64,000 nt of DNA, taken from Pogona vitticeps (lineage: Eukaryota; Chordata; Lepidosauria; Squamata; Agamidae). Positions 8,434-27,292 of the stretch are shown piece by piece (within the stretch, counting starts at the first letter, position 1; every line of letters starts with the position of its first letter). Both the position numbers and the translations under genes were made by a program. The notes beneath the pieces are model-generated. The model was not told the DNA's origin and did no database searches. It saw only the letters and a list, made by a program, of their open reading frames with translations. Where the stretch lies: assembly GCF_051106095.1 (NCBI RefSeq), contig NC_135789.1, positions 23,803,764 through 23,867,763 of the forward strand, in the 5' to 3' direction.

Positions 8434-11400
8434 GTAAGGAAGGGCCCTGCAAAAAAGGGAGAGGGTGAGGGAGAAGGCAGCGTCTGTAGTGAGCTCCGCT
8501 CCCTATCTTTTTTTTTTCTTTTTTTGGTAAATGCTATGATTTATTTATTTTTATTTTTTAAAAATTTATCTATTTCTAAAGAATGAAAAGACAATCGACC
8601 ATATTGCAAATATTAAATACAAAACTATCCCCCACATTTCTCCAAATCACATATATACCTTTCCCCATCACCTTTTAAAGAAATATTGACCAACAGTGTA
8701 TAAGTCTCTTTTCAAACCACATGTCTCAAAGTCTATTTTATCAGCATATTTTAATAATGGCTTCCAATGTTTCGTGAATTTACTATGGCATATTTGTCCT
8801 CTATGTCAGTGGTCCCCAACCTTGGGCCTCCAGATGTTCTTGGACTATAACTCCCAGAAGCCTTCTCCACCACCTCTGCTGGCCAGGATTTCTGGGAGTT
8901 GAAGTCCAAGAACATCTGGAGGCCCAAGGTTGAGGACCACTGCTCTATGTGCTGTAACTTTATTAGTACAGTAATTTTTCCATCAGCAATGTATACCACA
9001 TTTTACTTGTGAATGCTTGCAGTGAGAGATCTTGGGCTTTTTCCCAATTTTTAGCTATTTCAGATCTTGCGGTGCCTATAAGATTTGCAACTAATTCTTT
9101 ATATTGTAGTTTCTCATTTCCCCCTGTGAATAATGAAAATAACAATAATGTTTCACTAATCTCTATTTTTGATTAGTCAGTGTTTCTATCCATTTAATTA
9201 CCTCCAGCCAAAAATTTCCTATTTTGGGGCAAGAGATCCACATACAGTATGTTCCAGAGTTCCCTTTTGTCCGCAGTTCCTCCAATATTTATCAGATATA
9301 TCTTTATTAATTCTATGTAGTTTTGTAGGGCATAGATGCCATCGATGCACTACTTTTAGAACCATTTCTTTTGTACTTGCTGAAATAGATGTATATGGAT
9401 ATTTTTTTCCAGATTCCTGTCCAAATTTCTTTAGGTATATTAATATTTAAATTTGTTTCCCACACTGTTTTAGAGCCCCCACCTTTTCCATATTCTTTCT
9501 CAATAATGCTTTTATATATTAGGGAGGTTAGTCCTCTCTTTTTATTTTTATCTTTTTGTATACAATATTGTTCAAATTCAGTTAATGTTCTTAGATGGCC
9601 AGTTTTTTGTTGTAAGTGAGTCGCGAAACTTCTTATTTGTTTTATTTGTAGCCAATTGCTTTTTATTTGCTTTTTTTTTCTATTTGCCTGATAGTAAGTG
9701 GTTCCCCTGAGTCGAATAAGTCATTAATTCTATATATTCCAGTTTGCTTCCATTCCTTAAATTGTGCATATTTCTCTTTAAAATCTGGGTGATCCATGAG
9801 GGGTCATAAAGGGGATACTGGGGGGGGGGGGGACAATGTTTTACTATGTTTTCTCCATATCCTTAATGTTTCAGAAATGAATGGGTTCTGTATTTGTTCT
9901 CCTTTTCCAATTGTTTTGTAGTATAAATATACTTATTTACTACGTCCGTTTTCATTTCACTTTCCATTTTGACCCAATCGGAATTTTTACAAGTCTCGTC
10001 AATTTGTATAAGTTTAATAATTGGGTTTATTTGCAAAGCGTCATAATATTTTTGAAGCTGTGTTATCCCTAATCCCCCGTTTTGACCGTGTCTATATTTG
10101 ACACTGTTTATAAATCTTACCTTCTTTCCTTTTCCTGCAATAAAATTTTCTAGCTTTCCTTGCCATAGTTTTGCTTTTTTTGTATCTGGCTGTAATGGGA
10201 TATTTTGAAATAGAAACTGAAATTTTGGTAATATATACGATTTAATCAAAGCAATTCTCCCCAGCATTGATAGGTTCAAATTGACCCACTTTGTCATTTT
10301 TTTCTTTTGCAAATTTAAATAGATTTTTATAATTTCTGTAGATTAATTGATTAAGATCTTTTGTTACCCATATTCCTAAGTATTTAAAACTTGGGGGCAG
10401 CCTTTCACCACCATTCCAGGTTGGCAGGTGGTGGCACCCCCCGCACCAAATGTGTTACTCAGTGGCAGGACCATCGTGCAGGGGCCACTGACTCAAGGGC
10501 TATGGCAGTACAGTGGTGCCTTGCTTAACGGGCGCCCCGTTTAATGACGAATCCGCATAGCGATGAAGATTTTGCGCTAGCAAAAGCGATCGTATTGCGA
10601 TGTTTTGAATAGGAAAAAATTGCTTTGCGATGATCGGTACCCTGTTTCGTTTACTGATCATCGCATAGCTGATCGGCAGTTGATCGGCAGTTCCAAAATG
10701 GCTGCTGGGTTAAAAAAATGGCCACCCGCTGTGTTTTCGCCCGAATTCCTTGGTTACCGGGCAGCGAAAATGGCTGCTGTATGGAGGATTTTCGCTTAAA
10801 GGTGAGTTTTAAGCCCATAGGAAGACATTGAAGGGATTTCAATGCATTCCTATGGGCTTTTAAAAACCGCATAGCGACAAAATCGCTTTGCAGCGATTTT
10901 TGCTGCACAGATTATCGTCGCTATGCGGGGCACCACTGTAGTTCTGAAAAGTGGGGAAGATAGTCTAATTTTAATAAATGTACGTATATATTCCCCCATT
11001 CACATTAAAACAACAAATAACCGAAGCCTGGAATTCTCTAGAGATATATGTAGCAAACCTATTAGTAGATCACCCAAAAGCAAAGGTGATACTTCTAGGA
11101 GATTAATGCACGTCTTGGCTCTGATGATGCCAGACTTGAATTTGAGTACAAGGAGTTTTTTAATGATCCGGATAACTCTTATAAATTTCTCCCTTCCCCA
11201 AGGCTTTTTAACCTCAAACCTTGCAGGATTGTATCTGGCCAAAGTAGCCACCAAATTGGATCTGTACCTTTTGAAAGGAGTTCACCTATATGTCAGGCCA
11301 AGGATCTAGTACTATTGATTATATGCTAGTTTGTGCCTCTCTAATCCCACTCATAACCAGCTTCCAGGTGTTACCCTACTTAGAGAGTGACCATTTCCCC

Positions 11401-13407
11401 CTACTGCTTCAGGCTAAATTCTCGTTTACAACCCAAATTATGACTGATCAGCCTTCTTATGAAGGCCCACAAGTATTAAGTCATAGAGTGAGATGGTCCG
11501 CACAAATTCAATCCAGGTTTAGAGAAATAACAGAGGTCAAAGATCACAGTATTCATAAATGTGAAGAGCGGGATCATAATATACAGATTGACCCCATTAA
11601 GATCTATAATACAGTGGGGGCTTGACTTAAGAATGGCTCGAGTTAAGAACATTTTGACTTAAGAACCACTCTCATAGGAAAATATTGACTTGACTTACAT
11701 ACTTAGATTTGAGTTAAGAACTGGAAAAAAACCATGTGGGAGGCAGGGAAAGTACAAAATTTGAACTTTCAGTTAACTGTTGACCAGTGAAAAGGGTGCC
11801 TGTCTGCTTCCTCACTCCTCCCAGCGTTTAGAGAGTGGATTGGGAGACAGTCTTCGGACTGCCTGGTACTGTACTGCCTGGACTGTATTTTCCCTGCCTT
11901 CCCTGAACCTTTCTTGACCTAAGAAAAAAAAGAAACAAAATATCTGGTCAAAGGCGGAATAGCAGCTTCCCATTAGTTTCTATGGACGGAAAAGAGCAGA
12001 TACGGATCAAATGGTTTTCAATGCATTCCTATGGGAAATGCAGATTTGACCTGAGAACGTTTTGACTTGAGAACCGCCTTCCAATACGGATTAAGTTCTC
12101 AAGTCAAGACCCCACTGTAGTTTAATACAGGAATTAAAAATAAATTTAACTGAACCTAAAGACCACCCATTCACATCCTTTAGGAAGTCCAAACCCTGGT
12201 TTGATAAAGATTGTCAAGGAGCAAGAAAAGCCCTTACAGCTTTCTATTACCTGTTTAAAAAAATCAAACAACAAACAAAGACAGGAAATCCAACAGAAGC
12301 TTGGGATTCAAAAAGCAGCATACAAACATCTAATTTATCAAAAGAAAAAAAGAATACACTCATTCCCTATGGGAGGAAATAATTTTAGTTGCAAAACAGA
12401 AAAACTCTTCTAAGTTCTGGCGACTGTTTAGGGACAAGAGACAAAATCTCCCCTGCCAAATTGATCCTCCAATTTCCCTTTGTAAAACGGGAAACGGGAC
12501 CCTCCGGCTTTACTTGCCCTCTGGCTCACTGAGGGTCTTGTTTTCTCCCACAGGTTGCAGCGTTGCCTGGAGGCGCCTCCTCCTCCCTTTGGTTCTCCTG
12601 CCCCGATCCCTCCTGCCCCTCTCCTTCCTCCCCCTGCCCCTCTGGCCCCGCTCTGTTCTTCCCGTGCCCGTCAGGCCCCGATCCCTCCTGCCCCAGCCTT
12701 TGTTGCCCCGATCCCTCCTGCCCCAGCCTTTTTTGCCCCGATCCCTCCTGCCCCCATATCTCAGGCCCCAATCCATCTGGCCTATTTCAGCGTCTCCAGC
12801 CAGGCCCCATCTGTTCCTCCAGGTACGGCCTTGGGCAGGGGGGTCAGGGGTGGTCTCCCTCCGCCTGGGCCGTGGGGCAGGTGGAGGCAGTGGGTCTCCC
12901 GGTGGGTGCCTCCTCGGGCCCTGCCTCGGTGGGTTCCCTGCCCAACCAGGATGGGTGCCCTGTAAGGCTCTGGGCTCCCTCCCCTGTCGTTCCGGAGGGG
13001 GGGCTGTGGGGCGCCCTAGAGGCTTGGTCTGGGACCTTCTCTGCCTTTGGCCGCCCCATGGGCGAGGGTGGAGGGGGCACGCATGTGTGTCGGTGCCCGA
13101 GTGGGAATGGGCCAAGTGGGGGCCCCCACCCCACACTGGCAGACCCCACACTCATTGGGCCCCCTCGTGATCCACGGTCCCTATCCTGGGAGCCTGGAAT
13201 GGGGGGGTGGAAGGATCCCATGGACCCAAACGATCGCCAAAGGGCGGTCACTTATCCAGTCAAGTTTCCACTGATAGAATGCGTACACTTCTTTCTCTGA
13301 CAGCTGAAGAAATGGAGTGGAGCCCGTCCACCGAGGACGAGGAGGCTATGGATTGGGCTCCTTCCATCTATGATGAGGAGGAGCCCATGGATTGGAGCCC
13401 CTCGTAA
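8069..13407 (+). CDS. Unnamed two-TM protein gene, complete, 3 exons
   Basis: Exons 8069-8433, 12554-12822 and 13304-13407 join in one frame through consensus GT-AG borders (phases 2 and 1) to give 245 residues and a TAA stop. I do not recognise the family. Residues 1-31 form a basic N-terminus (CRGHRLLARRS). Residues 32-54 and 58-78 are two hydrophobic segments separated by a GPC turn, a probable hairpin in a membrane. Residues 106-111 read CPICGH, a single CxxC pair. Residues 127-211 are proline-rich, with a decapeptide APIPPAPAFV repeated. Residues 213-245 are acidic with three spaced M-(E/D)-W-(S/A)-P-S units, the last forming the C-terminus. Because the repeats survive only in the spliced frame, the model is unlikely to be chance. 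It sits on the same strand as GAS2L2, 1.6 kb upstream of it. X-box-like sites hint at ciliated-cell expression. The function is unknown. Confidence 0.75.
8508..10390 (-). mobile_element. L1-type LINE, 5'-truncated 3' portion
   Basis: A minus-strand frame at 10312-9863 reads KWVNLNLSMLGRIALIKSYI then LPKFQFLFQNIPL, the typical region of L1 ORF2 downstream of the reverse transcriptase (W..L.LS..GR...IK...LPK), followed by GGLGITQLQKYYDALQI. Weaker continuation is seen to about 8950. A T-rich run at 8508-8530 could be the poly(A) tail in antisense. It is broken by frameshifts and by a hAT MITE at 8807-8942, and lies antisense in intron 1 of the unnamed gene. Confidence 0.75.
8807..8942. mobile_element. 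hAT-type palindromic MITE with 8-bp target duplication
   Basis: A 136-bp near-palindrome starting CAGTGGTCCCCAACCTTGGG and ending in the complementary CCCAAGGTTGAGGACCACTG. It is flanked by a perfect 8-bp duplication CTCTATGT (8799-8806 and 8943-8950), diagnostic of hAT elements. It inserted into the L1 remnant and is therefore younger. A truncated relative lies at 24.48-24.61 kb. Confidence 0.95.
10391..10495 (+). pseudogene. Partial duplicate of exon 1 of the unnamed gene
   Basis: About 105 bp align with 8047-8150, the start-codon region of exon 1: shared blocks include GCCTTTC, TTGGCAGGTG, CAGTGGCAGGACC and CGTGCAGGGGCCAC. The ATG is lost (ATTCC in its place) and a net 4-bp insertion shifts the frame, so it is not coding. 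It starts exactly where the L1 fragment ends and stops just before the MITE at 10511. Confidence 0.7.
10511..10938. mobile_element. TA-flanked MITE, CAGTGGTGCC family, copy 1
   Basis: The terminal inverted repeats are CAGTGGTGCCTTGCTTAACG on the left and, reverse-complemented from the right, CAGTGGTGCCCCGCATAGCG. TA dinucleotides lie at 10509-10510 and 10939-10940. There is no transposase. Two relatives are at 55,258-55,703 and 61,502-61,926. The TA target and terminal sequence fit a non-autonomous Tc1/mariner (pogo/Tigger-like) element. Confidence 0.9.
10950..12480 (+). mobile_element. LINE endonuclease-region fragment, interrupted by a MITE
   Basis: Broken plus-strand frames read INVYIPP-like, LLGDFNAR (from an ATACTTCTAGGAGATT context) and LESDHFPLLLQA, the GDFN and SDH motifs of the apurinic endonuclease domain of LINEs. 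After the MITE at 11,612-12,117 the frame resumes with KPWFDKDCQGARKAL, a conserved linker motif. The clade is uncertain (L2/CR1-like or Vingi-like). Several frameshifts and stops make it inactive. It lies in sense orientation in intron 1 of the unnamed gene. Confidence 0.7.
11612..12117. mobile_element. TA-flanked MITE with CAGTGGGGNCTTGACTT ends
   Basis: A 506-bp element with ends CAGTGGGGGCTTGACTTAAG and, reverse-complemented, CAGTGGGGTCTTGACTTGAG, flanked by TA at 11610-11611 and 12118-12119. Removing it restores the surrounding LINE, so it inserted after the LINE. No coding capacity. A Tc1/mariner superfamily non-autonomous element. Confidence 0.92.
12554..12822 (+). CDS. Unnamed gene exon 2 (proline-rich)
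   Basis: Acceptor TTTTCTCCCACAG|G and donor CCTCCAG|GTACGG. It encodes residues 122-211. All three frames are open because of the CT-rich repeat. The frame fixed by both splice junctions gives proline/alanine repeats rather than the cysteine- or leucine-rich alternatives. Confidence 0.7.
12675..12764 (+). repeat. Coding 30-bp minisatellite (APIPPAPAFV repeat)
   Basis: Three head-to-tail 30-bp units (12675-12704, 12705-12734, 12735-12764), the first two differing by one base and the third diverging at its 3' end. A weaker unit precedes and one follows. Each encodes about ten residues, so copy-number change would keep the frame. Confidence 0.88.
13304..13407 (+). CDS. Unnamed gene exon 3 (acidic WSPS tail)
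   Basis: Acceptor CTTTCTCTGACAG|C. It encodes residues 212-245 and the TAA stop. The three repeats EMEWSPS, AMDWAPS and PMDWSPS are separated by acidic spacers (TEDEE and IYDEEE). A consensus donor CAG|GTGAGG lies 6 nt after the stop, so the 3' UTR may contain an intron. Confidence 0.72.
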
Positions 13408-13831
13408 AACCAGGTGAGGAAAGGGAGGGGGTCGGAGCGCTCAACCCCGGTTGGGGGGCAGAGGCCCTTTCCACCACCCCTGGCCTCCTGCTGGAGGAGA
13501 GAGCACCTCAGCCGGCCCAAACCTTTGCAGGACGGGAACCCCAATTTTGTAAGGGCTGGGAAAGCCAAAGGCAGGTGGGCGGCTGAGAAGGGGAGGCTCC
13601 CTGGGTGTCCCCTGCAATTTGTGGGGGGGGAGCGAGGTTGCAAGGGGTGGGTTCCTGGTATGTCAGACCTGGACACCCTCCGGCCGGCCACCTTCAGCCC
13701 AGGGAGGGGGCTTGGGCTTCCTTCCCTCTTGGGGAAAAGGACTCGGCGTACAGGGAGCAGGTAGCCGGGGTTAGCCCTCCTGTCCCACCCCCCCTCCTGA
13801 GGGTCTCTCTGCTTCTCCTCCTTTGCCCCAG

Positions 13832-13938
13832 GCTCCACGCTGAAAGAAGACCCAGGGCCAGCATATTACACCCTGCCCAGTAACACCGTGGCTGGCCTAT
13901 ACCATCAAGGGGGTTCTCCACTCCCTCCAGCTGATCGG
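13832..13938 (+). other. Candidate exon of unknown assignment
   Basis: Strong acceptor CTCCTCCTTTGCCCCAG| and a plausible donor ATCGG|GTTAGT. One frame reads GSTLKEDPGPAYYTL then PSNTVAGLYHQGG, which looks protein-like, but it is not in frame with exon 3 of the unnamed gene. It could be a 3' UTR exon of that gene, an untranslated 5' exon of GAS2L2, or chance. Confidence 0.3.
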
Positions 13939-14982
13939 GTTAGTATTTCCTCTCTGCACAGCCTCACAGGGAGTGTGGTTCTTTGAGGGACGAAAGGAGG
14001 CGGGTGCCCGACATCCGATCTGCCGGGGAGTGTTTTGTCGAGGGCGCCTGTCGCCAAGGAGAACAGGGCCGGTGAATAAGGAAGCACAACACAACACAGA
14101 AAATCCAGGCCCCATTTCAGCAAGGGGAGTCCCTCGGATCCTGCAGCTGTGGAGCCCAAGAACGTCCTGAAAAGTCACCACGGGGTGAGGTGGAAAGACC
14201 TCCCGAAGCTCCTTGCTTTGAGTCGGGAATGAAAGAGCGGGTTTCCAGGACGGAGGATGGAGAACAAAATGCTTCATCTTGACCTTCCTTCCAAAGAAAG
14301 AGAGAAAGATTCCAAAGGAAAACATTCTTTCAAGGAGCTGGTCCCTGGCGTGATGGAGAAGGACACAGAGAAGATCCTGAGAAGATCCCTGGGACCAAGG
14401 AGGTCATGAGATGGAAGACACACCCTTCGATCTTGCTGCTTAAGACGAGGACCGGTTGACTCCATGCTTTGGTGATCTGTGCCTATTTTTCTAATACAGT
14501 CCTGAATCCAGGTACCCAGAAGAAGAAAAATCCCACTTTTTTAAAAAAAATTGAGCCCTAGGAATTGTTTCAAGCAGCCAGAACTGAAAGGTGCTCTTAA
14601 TTCTTCCTTGTTGGTTTTTTTTTTTTGAAAGTCTCTTTCTGATTACCTGAAATTTTTGTAAGATTTCCACACAAAATTGTGGGTGGATTGGGGGGAGGGA
14701 ACGATTTGTGGTTTATTTTGTCAAGGAACGGAGGAATCAAACATCTTGGCCCAGCGATTAGAAATCCCACAGGTTTATTTTCTTCTCACTGTTCTCTCAA
14801 GGAATTAACGGATTCAGGGGCTTTTTTTGGAGAACAGGTTATGGACTGCACGTGTGATCAATTTGTTTTTACTTGCAAAGATTGAGTTGGCGTGAATTTC
14901 TGAAGCTGTAGAGGGTTGGGAATGGGTTGAGGACACTGGGAAAGCAGACCAGCAGATTTGGAACTCGGGACCTTAGGAGAAG
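13939..14982. other. Region immediately upstream of GAS2L2
   Basis: Unique sequence without a recognised coding exon. It should contain the GAS2L2 promoter and 5' UTR. A weak X-box-like match GTCGCCAAGGAGAAC lies at 14050-14064. The transcription start cannot be fixed from sequence. Confidence 0.4.
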
Positions 14983-24421
<9,439 letters not shown>

Positions 24422-24476
24422 CGGTTCCAGAAATGATGTTCTTCATGGTCTTTGAACATGAATGGTGCTTCCTGAT

Positions 24477-24608
24477 TGTGGGGGACCCCCAGGTGTTCCT
24501 GGACTGCAACTCCTAGAAGCCTCCCTCCTTAGCTGGGCTGGCCAGGATTTCTGGGCATTGTAGTCCAAGAACATCTGGAGAAGAAAGCTTTCGGGAGCAC
24601 TACTCTAA
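24477..24608. mobile_element. Degraded hAT-type MITE in GAS2L2 3' UTR
   Basis: CCCCAGGTGTTCCTGGACTG is followed by CTGGGCATTGTAGTCCAAG and AACATCTGGAG, the same palindrome as at 8807-8942, with a decayed right end. Near the stop codon, so probably transcribed in the 3' UTR. Confidence 0.7.
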
Positions 24609-24936
24609 AGCCATCAACCTCAGCCTCTATGAAAAGGATCTGTTCCAGATATTATTTGCATTGTGTGTTTGCTGGTTTGTGCTAACTCGTGATGTGTTGT
24701 ATCCAGGGTCGGGGCAGCTTATGGGGCTGGAATGGAAGGGTGCCTCAGCCCCAAATTTCAGGGTGTGTGTGTCTCAGTCTCAAATTGCAGGGGGGGGGGG
24801 AGTGCGCCTGAAATTCTGCAATACAGGAGTTAAGGAGACACCTTCTCCTTAAACGTCTTCATCTGCTTGATCCCCTGGGGGAAACTGGTCACGAGTCCTT
24901 GGCCTGTAATCATGAGGTCTAGAAACCTTTTCAGAA

Positions 24937-24942
24937 ATTAAA
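24937..24942 (+). terminator. Possible GAS2L2 poly(A) signal (ATTAAA)
   Basis: ATTAAA lies 516 nt after the stop codon. It is the best hexamer seen in this interval, but a variant; no transcript evidence is available. Confidence 0.35.
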
Positions 24943-25052
24943 CCTCAAGTTCTCAAGGTTCCATGTGAGTTATCGGAAGTGTCTCTGCTCTACGTAAGGA
25001 TACCGGTTTGACAGCACTTTAACGGTGACAGAGGCGCGGCGTTTCCAGGGTA

Positions 25053-25067
25053 CACCAGGGGGCGCTA
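25053..25067 (+). promoter_or_regulatory. CTCF-like site between convergent genes
   Basis: CACCAGGGGGCGCTA matches the extended CTCF core closely. It sits between the 3' ends of GAS2L2 and RASL10B, a place where an insulator would separate the two. Binding is inferred. Confidence 0.5.
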
Positions 25068-25079
25068 TTGGTAGACAAA

Positions 25080-25640
25080 CTTCCCTGAGATGAACACAGC
25101 AGGCCACTTGTAGTGTTGTCAGAAGTATAACTTGTATTATTTACAGTAATTTTCATATATACACAGCTTTACTCTTGGTCATACAGTCCTCGGTCATACA
25201 CAGCAGTCCAGCAGTTACAATGGATAAATCACAGGTACAGTCCTTTGGTAAATAGTCCAGAGTTTGTTACCAGTTTGAGTAGTCCTGAAGCCACAAGTTC
25301 CTCTCCCAGTAAGCACGGAGATAGGCTTCTCTCAGGATCTTCTCCAGCAACAGCAATTCTTCCAATACAGCAATTTTCTTCAGCACTCCGACACAGCATA
25401 TATCACCAACAACCAACCCCACAACCAACAAAGTGTGAATGCTAGCTCTCCTAGCTTTATTCTAGGTTTCACCAATCATGTTGGTCCTTACTCAGCTGTA
25501 TTCATCAGCTCAGCTGTATTGCCTTTAGTTACACATCTCTTTGTAGCTCTGATCCTGATATTACTTATAGAATTGCATTCAACAATTTCTTCAGGTTGCC
25601 AAAACCTGTCAAACGGTCCTATGGAGTCCTAGGGTTCGTA
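25080..25640. repeat. Unclassified interspersed-repeat candidate
   Basis: Moderately AT-rich sequence with several ACACAGC/TCATACA-type internal similarities and no coding content. Its texture suggests an old transposable element, possibly an LTR relic, but I cannot assign a family. Confidence 0.2.
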
Positions 25641-26104
25641 GGTTGGTGGCAGCCTTAAGATTCTTTGCCAATAGCCTTCTCATAGGAAGCCAGCAGAACC
25701 CTTGAAGTTGGACCCACGACAGTCAAGGCGGGACCAAGGTGCTCTTTACATATATAGTGCAGATGCAACCTCTTCTTTCTTTGGTGCTGTTGATTCCTAA
25801 ATCTGCATTTTGTAGCAACAACAAAAGGTTGCCCAGATAGTTGTATATTTGTTGATTATTTTCTTTGCCTGTTATGACGATTCAGATAATTTTTTTTTCA
25901 TGTTTGTATGCGGGGAAGATCTTCTGTATATGGAATAAACACTTTTTATATTGCAAGTATTTTTTAAAAAGTCTCCTGATGACATCTTGGGATGGGTGAA
26001 AGGGTTGTTACAGAGGTGGGGTATATAGCTGTTCTGGATTTGGTCTTGGGATTTATGCCCTGACAAAGAAATAATCATGGCATACTTATCCGGGACTATT
26101 GTTT
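25641..26104. other. Intergenic, nothing recognised
   Basis: AT-rich unique-looking sequence between the convergent genes GAS2L2 and RASL10B, without a gene or a recognised repeat. Confidence 0.4.
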
Positions 26105-26222
26105 GTTTATTGCTTCTTTATTTAAAATATTTACACCCTGCCTTTGTCCTCAAGAGGTCTCAAGGCAACTTATGTGTTAGAAGAAACAATATGAGGCTTA
26201 AAAAGGACAAACTCTTACAATA
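26105..26222 (-). repeat. LINE 3' tail fragment (L2-like)
   Basis: TTTAAAATATTTACACCCTG and CCTTTGTCCTCAAGAGG match the terminal segment seen with an L2-like coding end at 61.94-62.65 kb. A similar tail occurs at 26.88-26.94 kb. Confidence 0.5.
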
Positions 26223-26871
26223 CAGCAGGGCCCCTATATCCACAGAAATTGGTTCCAATCCCCACTCGCCCCATGGATGCTGAAAACGATGGATGATACC
26301 ATTTCCCTAAAATTAGACCTAACCTGAAAATAAGCCCCAGTATGATTTTTCAGGGTGCTCGTAATATAAGCCCTACCCCCCCAAATAAGCCCCGGTTAAG
26401 TGGAAACCCCCACCCTCTACCCTTGTGCAGCAACCAGAAGAAGATGACAAGACTGCATTGGAATCAATGTAGATGATTGTACATAAAAATAAAAAAATCC
26501 GCTGAAAATAAGCCCTAATGCGTTTTTTGGAGCAGAAATTAATATAAGACCCTGACTTATTTTCGGGGAAACATGGTAGTACCATAACATGGTAAAAGGG
26601 AAAAAAATGAGAAAGTATTTTCACCATGTCTTACCAGAACCGGCCACCCGAGGGAGCCAGAGACCATGCTATGTATTCTTCAACAAAACAATACATAACA
26701 TGATCTCTGGCTGCCTCTGGTGGCCAGTTCTGGTAAATACATCATGGAAATCCCTTTTTCTCGATTTTTTTAAAAAATATTTTAGATTCTACATTTTTTT
26801 CTTTCGCTATTTTCAGACCGCAGATAAGTGAAACTGTGAATACTGATCCCGTGGTTATAGAAGTCCTACTG
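26223..26871. mobile_element. Tigger-type MITE, CAGTAGGACC family, with nested insertion
   Basis: Ends CAGCAGGGCCCCTATATCCA and, reverse-complemented, CAGTAGGACTTCTATAACCA, with TA at 26221-26222 and 26872-26873. The interior has the inverted pair CGGCCACCCGAGGGAGCC (26641) and CTGCCTCTGGTGGCCAG (26712). A second MITE occupies 26,299-26,576. Confidence 0.9.
26299..26576. mobile_element. Nested TA-flanked MITE (AATAAG...CCCCAG type)
   Basis: 278 bp with ends CCATTTCCCTAAAATTAGAC and, reverse-complemented, CCATGTTTCCCCGAAAATAAG-like sequence, flanked by TA at 26297-26298 and 26577-26578. The interior repeats AATAAGCCC motifs. It split the larger MITE and is therefore the younger insertion. Confidence 0.85.
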
Positions 26872-27148
26872 TATTTAAAATGTCTGTACCATGCCTTTCT
26901 CCTCAAGAGGACCCGAGGTGGCTTGTGAAGCTAGGGAAGAAAGGGAAGGGAAAAGAAAATTAAAGAACGTGTATCTTAGGTAGCAGTGATTATTCAGTTC
27001 TTTCACTTTTCCCGACAGATCCTCAAAATGGCTAGTGGAGAATGGTCTTAGCCCTCCTTAATGCCTTAGTAGCTGGTGTGTCCGGGGGAGAAGATCTAGG
27101 TCTCCATTCAGCTGTTGCTCACCTTCTCCTTTTGTGCCAGCAGTTTCA

Positions 27149-27292
27149 TCATCATCATAATCTTAGAACTGCAGAGCTGGAAGGGATGCTATGGATCGAG
27201 TCCAGCTCCTGTGAAGGAGGCATAATGGGGAATCAAACTCTCAACCTTCAGGCTCCATAGCCAGATGGCTAAGCCACTAAGCTACCCATTTG
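27149..27292 (-). repeat. tRNA-derived SINE
   Basis: ATCATCATAATCTTAGAACT, GCAGAGCTGGAAGGGATGCT, then GGGGAATCAAACTCTCAACC and a reversed A box. This is the antisense form of the main tRNA-SINE family, with its ATC-rich tail on the left. Confidence 0.75.

Noticed and set aside
12510-13300. Several long overlapping frames on both strands
   Set aside because: Shadows of the proline-coding minisatellite exon 2 and its GC-rich flanks; only one frame joins exons 1 and 3.
8069-13407. C17orf50 as the identity of the unnamed gene
   Set aside because: In human it lies next to GAS2L2 but divergently, and I see no sequence resemblance; here the gene is on the same strand as GAS2L2.
27149-27292. tRNA gene candidates from tRNA-like A and B boxes
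   Set aside because: These heads belong to dispersed SINEs with non-tRNA bodies; no cloverleaf with a proper acceptor stem was found.
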